From Bacteroidia bacterium (GTDB lineage Bacteria; Bacteroidota; Bacteroidia; J057), in contig JAWKNO010000002.1 of assembly GCA_041391665.1 (NCBI GenBank), positions 2,480,001-2,544,000 of the forward strand: a DNA stretch of 64,000 nt, written 5' to 3'. Below, in pieces: positions 25,545 to 35,269 of this stretch. Both the position numbers and the translations under genes were made by a program. The notes beneath the pieces are model-generated. The model searched no databases, was not told where the DNA came from, and saw only the letters and a program-made list of their open reading frames with translations. Positions within the stretch are counted from its first letter, which is position 1; each line of letters starts with the position of its first letter.

Positions 25545-27944
25545 ATGCGTAAGATTTTTTTCAAATCGTTCCTTGTACTAATCTGCCTTAACCCATGCTT
25601 TCTTTTTGCACAACTTCCTCCCAATCAACCTGAGCAAGACTGCTTTAGTGCGCTTTCTGTTTGTCAGGATGTGTACTTTCAGCCCAATGCCTACGCGGGT
25701 GCAGGCCGCAATCCCGATGAGATCAATGGCATGCAATCCTGTCTTTTGCTCGGAGAGCGTAACAGTGTTTGGTATATTTTTACCGTCCAGACCCAGGGAG
25801 AATTGTGTTTTACCATCAACCCGCTTGATCCGCTTGATGATTATGACTGGGCATTGTTTAATCTTACCAATGCCAGCTGTGCGGATATTCCCAACAACCC
25901 CAATCTCGAAGTTGCCTGTAGCTGGACCTATAATCTGGGCTGCCAGGGGCAAACGGGTGCTAATGGGAATATGGCCAATTGCCCCGGCCAAAGTACGCCC
26001 TGTATTCTTGTCAGCCCAGGACAGACCTTCGTGCTGAATATCAGCAATTTTACTGCTTCCAATTCCGGCTATACCCTCAATTTTTCCCAGTCTACAGCCA
26101 GGCTTTTTGACGACATTCAGCCTACACTGGATGAGGTTACGAGCTTCTGTACCGGGGTTACGGCGAAGTTTTCAGAAAATATTAATTGTGCGACGGTTGA
26201 TCCTGCAGATTTTACTTTTACCGGCCCTGACGGCCCTTATACCATTTCTCAGGTCATCAGTCGTAACTGCTCCAATGGCGGGGCGTTTGACTCAAAGTTT
26301 GATCTGATTGTGTCTCCTCCCATTCAGCAGGCGGGTAATTATACCTTGTCGCTGGTAGGTTCGGTAAATGATCTGTGCGGAAATGCCGCCGTCCTCAGCA
26401 GCCACGATGTGTATATGCCGTTGCCCCCTACTGCCGCAATGAATGCCCCAGGTCCGCAGTGTGAATTGGGAAACAGATTTGGCTTTGCTTATACCGGGCC
26501 TTCTTCTGTGCGTAGCTATAACTGGAATTTTGGCGATAGTACGGGCTCTGCTTTACCCGCTCCGCTTCACAGCTATCAGAGTGCGGGAACAAAAACGGTT
26601 ACGCTGATCATTACGGATGTGAATGGGTGCCCTGATACGGCTAGCCAGCAGGTTGTGGTTATGCCTAAGCCGGATGTGAGATTCCGGATGCCGCTTCGCG
26701 CTTGTGAGGGGGATACCCTGGCTATTGACAACCAAACGACTTTTCCCGGAAGTCCGATGACCAGCCTGATATGGCGTATAGGCGATGGGACGGTTACCAG
26801 TGATTTTTCGCCCGTTCACCATTTTGCAGGACCGGGCAGATACCAGATTTTTCAGGAAGCAACCAATTTGCTGGGTTGCCGCGATACCGCTTCGCGGTTT
26901 GTGGCTGTTTACCCGAAACCTGAAGTAGATTTCCTCGTGGAGGATAATGTGTGCAATGGCGACCCTGCGCATTTTGTCTATCTGAGTACGATTCGCAATG
27001 ATCTTTTTGGCGATAATATCGTGGACTGGGAATGGAAATTTGGCGACAGCACAGGAGCGGGAATGACGGCAAACCCGGTGCATCTGTACGATACAGCGGG
27101 CATTTATCCTGTCGCTCTGATTGTAACCTCTGACAAAGGCTGTGTAGACAGTCTGGTCCAGGATCAGATCATTCATCATCCCCCTCCGCCTGCAATCAAC
27201 GACGAGCCGGTTTGTTTTGGTACCCGCGCCAACCTGGAAGCGATCCCGGTTGAGGGGGGCATTACCAGTTGGTATCACCAGTTTGAAGATTCTACGGCCT
27301 TCTACCATGGCCCGGCCTATTATTCCCCCCCTGTCACTTATCCCTACGAGCTGTATGTAGAGCAACTTTCGCCCGAAGGATGTATCAGTGAGCGCGTATT
27401 GTTGCAGGTAGCTCATCACGAGGTAGGTGTGGGGGAAATTGTCGCTGATTCTGTCGTTGAGTTCCCCACTCCAATTGTTAACTTCAGTGTTGGCGGTACC
27501 ATTTTGGGCGATACCTATCTCTGGAACTTTGCCGACGGTGTAACCTCTACCAGCTCCGACCCTGCGCATGAGTTTAAATTCCCCAATAAATATAAAGTTA
27601 CCGCATTGGTAACGGATATATATGGTTGTGAATACGATCTCGAAAAGACGATTGAGGTCAAGGCCCTCATAGGGGTGTATATCCCTACTGCTTTTACTCC
27701 CAATGACGACGGGTTCAACGACGAATTTTTTGTGGAGGCTCACCTGATTCAGCAGTTTTCATTTACCATCTTCAACCGGTTTGGCGAAGAAATATTCACC
27801 AGCAATGATCCGGTATTTAGATGGGATGGAAGAACGGCCAGCGGATATGTCGTAAAAGAAGGCGTATATGCCTATCGCATGCAGGCTACCGATATATTGG
27901 GAAATGCACTTGATAAAGCGGGGACGATTACGATTTACCGGTAG
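25545..27944 (+). CDS. PKD-repeat surface protein with gliding-associated C-terminal domain
   Basis: A 799-residue secreted protein. A signal peptide ends near CFLFAQ, followed by a PPC-like beta domain (SVWYIFTVQTQGELCFTI) with several cysteines. An Ig-like region (residues 185-290) precedes at least three PKD domains recognised by YNWNFGDSTG, WEWKFGDSTG and YLWNFADGV. The final 85 residues are the gliding-associated domain (IPTAFTPNDDGFNDEFF, IFNRFGEEIF, VKEGVYAYRM), the T9SS type B signal. It probably serves as a cell-surface adhesin. Unlike the SprB-like gene at 5561, no PorP/SprF gene follows. A long hairpin terminator lies downstream. Confidence 0.88.
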   Translation: MRKIFFKSFLVLICLNPCFLFAQLPPNQPEQDCFSALSVCQDVYFQPNAYAGAGRNPDEINGMQSCLLLGERNSVWYIFTVQTQGELCFTINPLDPLDDYDWALFNLTNASCADIPNNPNLEVACSWTYNLGCQGQTGANGNMANCPGQSTPCILVSPGQTFVLNISNFTASNSGYTLNFSQSTARLFDDIQPTLDEVTSFCTGVTAKFSENINCATVDPADFTFTGPDGPYTISQVISRNCSNGGAFDSKFDLIVSPPIQQAGNYTLSLVGSVNDLCGNAAVLSSHDVYMPLPPTAAMNAPGPQCELGNRFGFAYTGPSSVRSYNWNFGDSTGSALPAPLHSYQSAGTKTVTLIITDVNGCPDTASQQVVVMPKPDVRFRMPLRACEGDTLAIDNQTTFPGSPMTSLIWRIGDGTVTSDFSPVHHFAGPGRYQIFQEATNLLGCRDTASRFVAVYPKPEVDFLVEDNVCNGDPAHFVYLSTIRNDLFGDNIVDWEWKFGDSTGAGMTANPVHLYDTAGIYPVALIVTSDKGCVDSLVQDQIIHHPPPPAINDEPVCFGTRANLEAIPVEGGITSWYHQFEDSTAFYHGPAYYSPPVTYPYELYVEQLSPEGCISERVLLQVAHHEVGVGEIVADSVVEFPTPIVNFSVGGTILGDTYLWNFADGVTSTSSDPAHEFKFPNKYKVTALVTDIYGCEYDLEKTIEVKALIGVYIPTAFTPNDDGFNDEFFVEAHLIQQFSFTIFNRFGEEIFTSNDPVFRWDGRTASGYVVKEGVYAYRMQATDILGNALDKAGTITIYR

Positions 27945-27952
27945 TGACAGAT

Positions 27953-28040
27953 AAAACCGCAAGGGGCATCAGGAAGATACAAAATTCCCCAAAGTGTTTT
28001 GCCTTCATGCCCCTTATGTCCCTAGTGGTTTTTTATTTTT
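27953..28040 (+). terminator. Long hairpin terminator
   Basis: AAGGGGCAT (27961-27969) pairs with ATGCCCCTT (28007-28015), with outer AACC/GGTT pairing and then a T-rich tract (28028-28040). It ends the PKD protein transcript. The palindrome CTGCTGGCT-G-AGCCAGCAG follows at 28041-28059. Confidence 0.5.
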
Positions 28041-28130
28041 CTGCTGGCTGAGCCAGCAGAAAACCGCCTTAAATCATAATTTTTCCCTTTTCTCAAAATA
28101 TCCTGAGGGTTTCTTCGTAAATGAAATACG

Positions 28131-28535
28131 ATGGAACCCAAACTGTACCTACAAAAACGCGCGGACAATGCTTACCAACTGCATGTCGATCTTCCGCTTC
28201 GCAGAGGTTATGATTTTGCAGGTATTACGCATGTTTCTTTTACACCCGGAGAGGAAAACCGCAATATTTGTCGTGAGTTAAAAATTACGCTGGCGAGAAT
28301 TCCCTATACCTCGCATGATGCGCCGCTGGAACTGGCCCTGCCGATCAGCATTCGCGAAAAGGCTGAAGGATGTGCTTTGCGGGTAGTAGTGGAAGTCATT
28401 CCCCTGGGAGAATCTGTACCGGATACGGTCATATTTGAAAAAATTGTTTGCCTGAAAGACATCGTAGAACTCCGCGAAAAAAGGCATAGCGAAACCGTCT
28501 CGTCCTGGCAATGGACCCGTGTCCGTTCGTTATGA
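28131..28535 (+). CDS. Hypothetical protein convergent with DUF2357 gene
   Basis: A 134-residue soluble protein with a beta-rich core (LYLQKRADNAYQLHVDLPL, CALRVVVEVIPLG) and no signal peptide or membrane helix. No family is recognised. Its last six bases overlap the end of the convergent DUF2357 nuclease gene, the TTA leucine codon doubling as that gene's stop. Such tight packing is common but does not imply a shared role. The beta-rich, acid/base-balanced make-up would fit a binding domain, but nothing more specific can be said. Confidence 0.65.
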   Translation: MEPKLYLQKRADNAYQLHVDLPLRRGYDFAGITHVSFTPGEENRNICRELKITLARIPYTSHDAPLELALPISIREKAEGCALRVVVEVIPLGESVPDTVIFEKIVCLKDIVELREKRHSETVSSWQWTRVRSL

Positions 28536-30998
28536 TGGTATTCCCAGCAGGCGGCTTAGTGCCCCTGCCTGCAATCTTGCCCGGATGCGCGCCTGTCTCC
28601 CCCCTTCCAGTACAATTTCTTCATTTCCTGAAAGTGTGCAGGTATAAGGTTGTCCTTTATATTCAAACAATATCACCACCTGCCGTTTTCCCTGACCATC
28701 TCTGACAAAAGAAACTTCTGCTTCGGGATACAGTTGCCTTACCTCCTGCCATAGTCTCAGCCATGCATAGGAGTCCAGCCACAGATACTGGTCATCGCCG
28801 GTCCTGATGGCTTGCTGTAACCCCCACAAACTTGTACAATTCGTCCCAAACGCCCGGATTCCCCGAAAGGAGAAATCGCAATGAACCAGCTCATTCAGGC
28901 GGTAAACGATATACTTTCGTTTGGGATATCGCCGGGGCCAGCCCACACCAGTTTTCTCAAGTTCCTGAGCCCAAACAATGATCCGGCTTTCCACATGGCC
29001 ATAGGTAGTGATTTTTTTCTGCCGCTGGTCGTAAAAGGCAATGTAGTCAATATCTTCCGGCTGACCCCGCCATACTGAGTGAAAAAGGCCATTTTCAACA
29101 AAAAAATTCCGCCGTTTCTGGTAGTGTTTGTCGTCGGGCAAAAGTCCTATCAATACTTTTGTCCGGGCTTCTGTAATTACCCGCTGGTGGTCAGATCGTT
29201 CGTATTCTACCACTTGCTCATACAATACCTCTGGTGGTGTTTCAAACAGTTCATAGAGAAATTCACGCAAAAGGATATGCGACTGCGTTTTGCCGGGCGT
29301 AAGGGGAATAGCGCCAATATTGACTTCCTTCCGGCTGCGGAAAAACCTGTGTCTTCGAAAATCTTCTTCATTGCCCGGAAAAGGAAAGAGTATCACACCT
29401 CCCAGGCTTTTGTGAGCGGTAGTGCCGGTAAGCGAAAATTGTTTTTGGGAAAGAATGGCATCCCTGTATCTGTGAAGTTGTGCAATGCTTTCCGGCGGCG
29501 GGCCCGCGATTTCACCTGAAAGATCCAGTCTGTATTTGGCATCGAGAATATAGCGAAACCGTTGGCGATAACCGGCTTTCTCAAATTCGATCATATGGTC
29601 GGGAATCTGAGCAAATGTATGGGTTTCTGACTCGGTGAATGTGCGGTTGAACCAAAGGATGATTTTTTCGCCCGTATCTTTCCGCTCAAGATTTACCCTC
29701 GATGCTTTACCTTTTTTTAAAGTCAGAGAAAGTCCGTTGTGACTAACCTGTATCAAATCTTTGGTGTTCACCTCGTAACGCGAATCATCGCCAAGAAGCT
29801 GAATCATTTTCAGAAAACACCAATATTCATAAAGCGTAGAAATTTCCTTATAGTCGAGGCGAAAAACATCATCGTTGCTGATACTCAGCCCATTTTGCAA
29901 CAACAAATACTTCTGATAAAAATCTTTGTAACCGGGAGCCATCGTCAGTACCAGTGAGTGGGGCGGTGGCTGGTCTGTAATTGAAACATTTGCCAGCGCA
30001 GGATGATTGAGCCGCGCCTTCAGCCTCCGCTGGTAATACCGGATCCGTTCAATTTCCGGCTGGATTTTTTTTGTGTCGCGGCAGTGATGTTTTCTCCTGG
30101 TTATCAGTTCTTCCAGTGCCTGGATGATCTTCCGGACTGCCTGAACCACAAACCGGTTTTCGGGCGTATCTGTGGTAATTGTTTTGCGGGTTTCGGGTAA
30201 ATGCGTGGCAAAAAGATCGGAACCCGCAGCCATTCCTTTATCCTGTTCCCTGGTCAGGTATTGTGAATGTTTACCCAGCCATTTGTCTGCATTTTTGAGC
30301 GGTGCATTTTTTACCCGGTGTGCTGGTTGGGGGAGAATGGTGGTTTGTACCTTTGTATGGGGTGTTTTCAAAATCATATCTATCCCGCGCGCCATGCTTT
30401 CAAACAGTATTTCGAGCATGGCCATCCATTCGGGCAGACTTTTTTGCCTTTTTTCAGAAGGGCTGGTAAAGGCAAAAGTTTTTTTCAGATGATCAAAAGC
30501 CAGGTGATGAACCATAGAATGAATTTCTTCGATCATGGCTTCAAATTCGGCTTTGTAGGAAAGTTTGGAAGGAAAAACCTCTGTTTCGAGGAGAAAAACC
30601 TGCCTGTTGTCTCTGTCGCGAATTTCTATATCGGTAAACCCGACAGCGTCGGCGAGACTCAGGCTGCCAAACAATTTATGTGAATGGCCGGCAATCGAAG
30701 ATTCCAATCCGGTATCCTGCCGGTTGAGAAATAGCTTATACGGAGGGTGAAACGGTGCCTGCGATGAGGGTTCGAAGAAAATATCGATCTGCTGCCATTC
30801 GAAAAATATGGGCTGCATCTGTAGCTCGGGAAGTGATACTTGCGGCGAAATGTTCAGTCCCCTGTAGAAAAAGCGAGCAGATTCAGTCTGCGCGGGTACG
30901 TTCAGTTTTCTCCCGGCACCATTTGCCCGAATCTGCAAAAAACCAATATCCGGAGACTGAAACTGAAGCATACAGTTAAATTGGGTAATCGTATGCAT
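28530..30998 (-). CDS. DUF2357 / PD-(D/E)XK nuclease-like protein (McrC-like), orphan
   Basis: An 822-residue protein. The N-terminal half matches DUF2357-type architecture, with the helix-rich pattern ENRFVVQAVRKIIQALEEL and ISTLYEYWCFLKMIQLLGD near residues 280-410. The following region has the nuclease core RYILDAKYRLD (D-x-K of PD-(D/E)XK) near residues 477-487. DUF2357 proteins resemble McrC and usually sit beside an McrB-like AAA+ GTPase/ATPase in modification-dependent restriction systems. Here neither neighbour is such an ATPase: the preceding minus-strand gene is a glucosidase and the plus-strand one is a small unknown. It may rely on an ATPase elsewhere or have another DNA role. Confidence 0.75.
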   Translation of the reverse strand: MHTITQFNCMLQFQSPDIGFLQIRANGAGRKLNVPAQTESARFFYRGLNISPQVSLPELQMQPIFFEWQQIDIFFEPSSQAPFHPPYKLFLNRQDTGLESSIAGHSHKLFGSLSLADAVGFTDIEIRDRDNRQVFLLETEVFPSKLSYKAEFEAMIEEIHSMVHHLAFDHLKKTFAFTSPSEKRQKSLPEWMAMLEILFESMARGIDMILKTPHTKVQTTILPQPAHRVKNAPLKNADKWLGKHSQYLTREQDKGMAAGSDLFATHLPETRKTITTDTPENRFVVQAVRKIIQALEELITRRKHHCRDTKKIQPEIERIRYYQRRLKARLNHPALANVSITDQPPPHSLVLTMAPGYKDFYQKYLLLQNGLSISNDDVFRLDYKEISTLYEYWCFLKMIQLLGDDSRYEVNTKDLIQVSHNGLSLTLKKGKASRVNLERKDTGEKIILWFNRTFTESETHTFAQIPDHMIEFEKAGYRQRFRYILDAKYRLDLSGEIAGPPPESIAQLHRYRDAILSQKQFSLTGTTAHKSLGGVILFPFPGNEEDFRRHRFFRSRKEVNIGAIPLTPGKTQSHILLREFLYELFETPPEVLYEQVVEYERSDHQRVITEARTKVLIGLLPDDKHYQKRRNFFVENGLFHSVWRGQPEDIDYIAFYDQRQKKITTYGHVESRIIVWAQELEKTGVGWPRRYPKRKYIVYRLNELVHCDFSFRGIRAFGTNCTSLWGLQQAIRTGDDQYLWLDSYAWLRLWQEVRQLYPEAEVSFVRDGQGKRQVVILFEYKGQPYTCTLSGNEEIVLEGGRQARIRARLQAGALSRLLGIPS

Positions 30999-31091
30999 TT
31001 TACAAAATTCTTCCAGGCCTCAGTGGTTTATTCTTATGTCCCTGCGTTTTTACCCATTATCAGGCATCGGGAAGCGCGGAAAAAATGGGCG

Positions 31092-33728
31092 CTATGTCCT
31101 TGAAATCATCTCCGCTACCAGTCCTGTCCAACCGGTTTGGTGACTGGCGCCGATGCCACGGGAGTTGTCGCCATGGAAATATTCGTAAAATAATATCAGA
31201 TCACGGAAATAGGGGTCGTCGCGAAAGAGAGGCGAACCACCGTTGACGGGGCGGTTTCCCTCATCATCAGGAAGAAAAATGGAAATCAGCCGCTTCGAAA
31301 TGGCGTCTGCAACTTCGGTGAAAGAAAGCCGCTGGCCCGAACCCGTGGGGAATTCTACGCGGTAAGGATCTCCATAAAATTCTTCATACGTGCGCAAGGC
31401 TTCGATCAGCAGGTAGTTCATCGGAAACCACACGGGCCCCCGCCAGTTGGAATTGCCGCCAAAAAGATCGGTGGTAGATTCGCCTGGCTCATATCGGATG
31501 CTGTACTCTTTGCCTTTAAGCCAAAGTCTGTAAAGATGCCTTTCGTGAAATTTGGAGATCGAGCGAATACCCCCTGGTGCAAGAAACTCCTCCTCGTCGA
31601 GCATGGCTTCGAGCAATCTTTCCAGCCGCTGTTCGGCAACCATTGCCAGCAGGATGGTACCATCTTCCCTTTCTTCTACAGCCCCGTATTCTTTGCTCTC
31701 ATTTCGGTAGGTGCGAAACCAGTTGAGGCGACTCATAAATTCGGGTACTTTTTCCTGAAGCGATTTGGGAATGATGGTCACCGCAAATAAAGCCGAAAGT
31801 CCTACGAGTGACCGCACTCTGATGCGCTCATAATGCCCGTCAGGAAATTGGAGGACATCGTAATAAAACCCGTCTTCTTCATCCCAAAGGCTGATACGGT
31901 CTTCCCCGAATGTATTGAGCGCTTCGGCGATATAGACAAAGTGTTCAAAAAATTTGGTGGCGACATCTTCATAAGTAGGATCGGTACAAGATATTTCAAG
32001 GGCAATCTGCATGAGATTGAGCGAATATAAACCCATCCAGCTTGTGCCATCGGCCTGCTCCAGTTGCCCGTTCTCTGGCAGGTCATTGCTTCTGTCAAAA
32101 ATCCCGATATTGTCGAGCCCGAGAAATCCGCCTTCAAAAACATTATTGCCCTGAGAGTCCTTCCGGTTTACCCACCAGGTAAAGTTCAGGATCAGTTTCT
32201 GAAACACCCTTTTGAGGAAATCTACATCTCCTTTGCCAGTCATTTTTTTCTCAATCTCATACACCCTCAGAGCAGCCCAGGCGTGAACCGGAGGGTTTAC
32301 ATCGCTGAAATTCCACTCATAAGCCGGAATCTGGCCGCTGGGAGCCATATACCATTCGCGGAGAATGAGGATCAGCTGGTTTTTGGCAAATTCAGGGTCA
32401 ATCATAGCCAACGGCACACAGTGAAACGCCAGATCCCAGGCAGCATACCAGGGGTATTCCCATTTGTCGGGCATGGAGAGAATGTCTTCATTGTTAAGGG
32501 TTTTCCATTGTCGGTTTCTTCCTGACTTCCGGGACGCTGGCGGTGGTGGCTGTCCGGGGTCGCCGTTGAGCCAGAGGGGAATATCAATATGGTAAAACTG
32601 TTTGGTCCAGAGCATTCCGGCAAAAGCCTGCCGCTGGATAAGGGAAAGCTGAGGGTCCTGGCCGGGGGTAATGAATGTTGCGTAAAACTGGTCTGCTTCA
32701 GCTTTGCGGGAATTGAAAATTTTGGTAAAATCGCTCGTCAGGGCCTGTTTTCCCGGTTGTGTTTCTGTCAGCCGTAAACGCACGGTGCGGCTTTCTCCGG
32801 GGGAAAGCGTCCATTCATATACGGGGGCACATTTGGTTCCGGAGGTTTTGTTTTTGAGAAACGCATCATCCTGATCTACCACCGCCCGGTGAAAAGCGTC
32901 TTTCACAAACGGGTGGGGATTGGGGGTACCAAATATTCTTTCCTGATTGGTTTCATTTTCTGTAAAAAGGAGTTTGTCGGGCGTTTCAAACAACAACCGG
33001 TATTCGCCCGGGGTTTTGGCTGAAGCCAGCACCTGCCCATAATCGCTTCCTCCCTGCTCAACCTTGATAACGGGTTTTGTTTTTCCCGGTTTGAAAGACC
33101 ATCGGTTTCGAAACCAAAGTGTGGGAAGCAGCGTCACCGGGGCAGCCTCGGGCCCCCGGTTAGAAATGGTGATCTCGATGAGCATATCATTTTCGGCGGC
33201 TTTGGCATATTTCACCGCTACATCAAAATATCGGCTCTCATCAAAAATTCCGGTGTCGGTGATTTCATACTCTGGTTCCTCTTTTCCTCGCATGCTGTTG
33301 ACTGCTACCAGTTGCTGATAGGGAAATTCCGCATGCGGATATTTGTACAGGAAGTGCATGTAAGCGTGACTGGGGGTGCTGTCGAGATAAAAGTACAGCT
33401 CCTTCACGTCTTCTCCATGATTTCCCTCAGGACCAGTAAGCCCAAATAGTCGCTCCTTTAAAATAGGGTCTTTGCCGTTCCAAAGTGCGATCGCAAAACA
33501 CAGCCTCTGATATTTATCCGAGATTCCTCCCAGCCCGTCTTCTCCCCATCGATAGGCCCTCGAACGCGCATGGTCGTGAGGCAGATAATTCCATGCATCG
33601 CCATTGGCACTGTAATCCTCTCTGACAGTTCCCCATTGTCTTTCGCTCAGATACGGGCCCCAGTTGTGCCAGTCCCTTTTTCCCGATTTTAATTCTTCCA
33701 GGCGAATATGTTCTGAAAATTTGTTCAT
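31092..33728 (-). CDS. GH63-like glucosidase (MGH1-type alpha/alpha barrel)
   Basis: An 878-residue enzyme related to the glycoside hydrolase 63/MGH1 group, which trims terminal alpha-glucose residues from oligosaccharides. The start at ATG 33728 gives MNKFSEHIRLEELKSGKRDW, the usual N-terminus. Motifs include WHNWGPYLSERQWGTVREDYS, WEYPWYAAWDLAFH, FEGGFLGLDNIGIFDRS, LEQADGTSWMGLYSLNL and NWRGPVWFPMNYLLIEALR in the (alpha/alpha)6 barrel. No signal peptide is seen, so it probably acts in the cytoplasm on alpha-glucosyl sugars such as glucosylglycerate or trehalose-like compounds; the substrate is an inference. It is divergent from the M24 peptidase genes. Confidence 0.88.
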   Translation of the reverse strand: MNKFSEHIRLEELKSGKRDWHNWGPYLSERQWGTVREDYSANGDAWNYLPHDHARSRAYRWGEDGLGGISDKYQRLCFAIALWNGKDPILKERLFGLTGPEGNHGEDVKELYFYLDSTPSHAYMHFLYKYPHAEFPYQQLVAVNSMRGKEEPEYEITDTGIFDESRYFDVAVKYAKAAENDMLIEITISNRGPEAAPVTLLPTLWFRNRWSFKPGKTKPVIKVEQGGSDYGQVLASAKTPGEYRLLFETPDKLLFTENETNQERIFGTPNPHPFVKDAFHRAVVDQDDAFLKNKTSGTKCAPVYEWTLSPGESRTVRLRLTETQPGKQALTSDFTKIFNSRKAEADQFYATFITPGQDPQLSLIQRQAFAGMLWTKQFYHIDIPLWLNGDPGQPPPPASRKSGRNRQWKTLNNEDILSMPDKWEYPWYAAWDLAFHCVPLAMIDPEFAKNQLILILREWYMAPSGQIPAYEWNFSDVNPPVHAWAALRVYEIEKKMTGKGDVDFLKRVFQKLILNFTWWVNRKDSQGNNVFEGGFLGLDNIGIFDRSNDLPENGQLEQADGTSWMGLYSLNLMQIALEISCTDPTYEDVATKFFEHFVYIAEALNTFGEDRISLWDEEDGFYYDVLQFPDGHYERIRVRSLVGLSALFAVTIIPKSLQEKVPEFMSRLNWFRTYRNESKEYGAVEEREDGTILLAMVAEQRLERLLEAMLDEEEFLAPGGIRSISKFHERHLYRLWLKGKEYSIRYEPGESTTDLFGGNSNWRGPVWFPMNYLLIEALRTYEEFYGDPYRVEFPTGSGQRLSFTEVADAISKRLISIFLPDDEGNRPVNGGSPLFRDDPYFRDLILFYEYFHGDNSRGIGASHQTGWTGLVAEMISRT

Positions 33729-33838
33729 ATAATATCTTAATCGCAATATCAGCAATTGGCCAATTTCTTACTTTTCTGTTATATATTTACCTTCCCGACG
33801 AATTATATGTATCGCCTTATTATCTGATATTAAATCCT

Positions 33839-35230
33839 ATGTTTCCATCTCAGACCTATATCGCCCGCAGAAAACAACTGATGTCGCAATTTCGTTCCGG
33901 CCTGATCCTCCTGCTGGGAAATCAGGAAAGTGGTATGAATTACGCTGACAATACCTATCATTTCCGGCAGGACAGCAATTTTCTTTATTTTTGTGGGCTT
34001 GACTATGCAGGGCTTGCAGCAATAATCGATATTGATACCGGGAAAACCACGGTTTTTGGCGACGAGTTGAGTCTGGATATGATTGTCTGGACAGGGGCGC
34101 TTCCTACCATAAAGGAGATGAGCCACCAGGCTGGGATTGAAGATACCGCTCCTGAGGCTGCACTTGCAACTGTGCTTAATCAGGCAAAACAACAAAACCG
34201 GGAGATTCGTTTTCTGCCTCCTTACCGTCCGGAGAATGCCATTCGCCTGTCGCATTTGTTGGGTATAAACCCGTCAGATGCCGCAATACATGCTTCCCTG
34301 CCGCTGATTGAGGCGATTGTTGCGCAGCGGAGTATCAAGACCGGGGAGGAAATGGTGGAGATTGAAAAAGGCGTGGCGATTACCAATGAAATGCATCTTA
34401 CGGCCATGCGTATCGCCCGTCCGGGAATGACAGAAGCGCAGGTTGCTGCGGCCGTTCATGCCGTCCCTTTACAATATGGAAGTCATTTGTCTTTCCCGAT
34501 TATTTGCTCTGTTCACGGCGAAATTTTACACAACCATTATCATAAAAATACGCTTTCTTCCGGCAAATTGCTGCTTCTCGATGCTGGGGGAGAGTCGCTG
34601 ATGCACTATGCCGGCGATATGACCCGTACCTTTCCGGTTGACAAAACTTTTACCCAAAAACAAAAGGATGTCTATGAGATCGTTTTGCAGGCGATGAACG
34701 ATGCCATTGATGCTCTTCGCCCCGGAATTACCTACCGCGACGTTCATCTGTTATCTGCCCGTACCATTGTAAACGGGCTAAAAGCGCTGGGGCTCATGAA
34801 GGGCGATACAGAGGAAGCTGTAGCTGCCGGTGCACATGCATTGTTTTTTCCACATGGACTGGGCCATATGATGGGGCTTGATGTGCATGATATGGAAGAT
34901 TTGGGCGAATTACATGTCGGATATGAAGCCGGTGAACAAAAAAGTACGCAGTTTGGACTAAAGAGCCTTCGGCTTGCCCGGGCGCTTCAACCGGGCTTTG
35001 TGCTGACGGTAGAACCAGGCATTTACTTTATTCCGGCACTTACCGACCGCTGGCAGGCAGAAGGGAAGTTTACGGAATACATCAACTATGCTGCGCTTGG
35101 AGATTACAGGGACTTTGGCGGAATTCGTATCGAAGACAACTATCTGATTACAGAAACAGGCGGAAAACTCATCGGTAATCAGGTGCCCAAAACCATCGCG
35201 GCGGTGGAAGAAATCAGACGTTCTTCATAA
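33839..35230 (+). CDS. M24B aminopeptidase P (Xaa-Pro aminopeptidase)
   Basis: A 463-residue dinuclear-metal peptidase that removes an N-terminal residue preceding proline. The AMP_N domain covers residues 1-135 and the pita-bread catalytic domain 170-455. All five metal ligands are visible: LLLDAGGE, AGDMTRTF, HGLGHMMG, TVEPGIYF and GGIRIEDN. The length is usual for PepP-type enzymes. The ATG follows 63 bases after the divergent glucosidase's upstream frame. A second M24 gene begins 39 bases downstream, probably in the same operon. Confidence 0.93.
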   Translation: MFPSQTYIARRKQLMSQFRSGLILLLGNQESGMNYADNTYHFRQDSNFLYFCGLDYAGLAAIIDIDTGKTTVFGDELSLDMIVWTGALPTIKEMSHQAGIEDTAPEAALATVLNQAKQQNREIRFLPPYRPENAIRLSHLLGINPSDAAIHASLPLIEAIVAQRSIKTGEEMVEIEKGVAITNEMHLTAMRIARPGMTEAQVAAAVHAVPLQYGSHLSFPIICSVHGEILHNHYHKNTLSSGKLLLLDAGGESLMHYAGDMTRTFPVDKTFTQKQKDVYEIVLQAMNDAIDALRPGITYRDVHLLSARTIVNGLKALGLMKGDTEEAVAAGAHALFFPHGLGHMMGLDVHDMEDLGELHVGYEAGEQKSTQFGLKSLRLARALQPGFVLTVEPGIYFIPALTDRWQAEGKFTEYINYAALGDYRDFGGIRIEDNYLITETGGKLIGNQVPKTIAAVEEIRRSS

Positions 35231-35269
35231 AAATTATTTTCCTCAAAAAAGCTTTTCAATTCCCAAATT

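Noticed and set aside
26553..27743. 396-codon minus-strand frame
   Set aside because: It is antisense to the PKD protein gene; rich in Arg and His as antisense frames often are.
28041..28059. Palindrome CTGCTGGCT-G-AGCCAGCAG
   Set aside because: It could be a terminator, but no U-tract follows on either strand, so it is noted only beside the 27953-28040 terminator.
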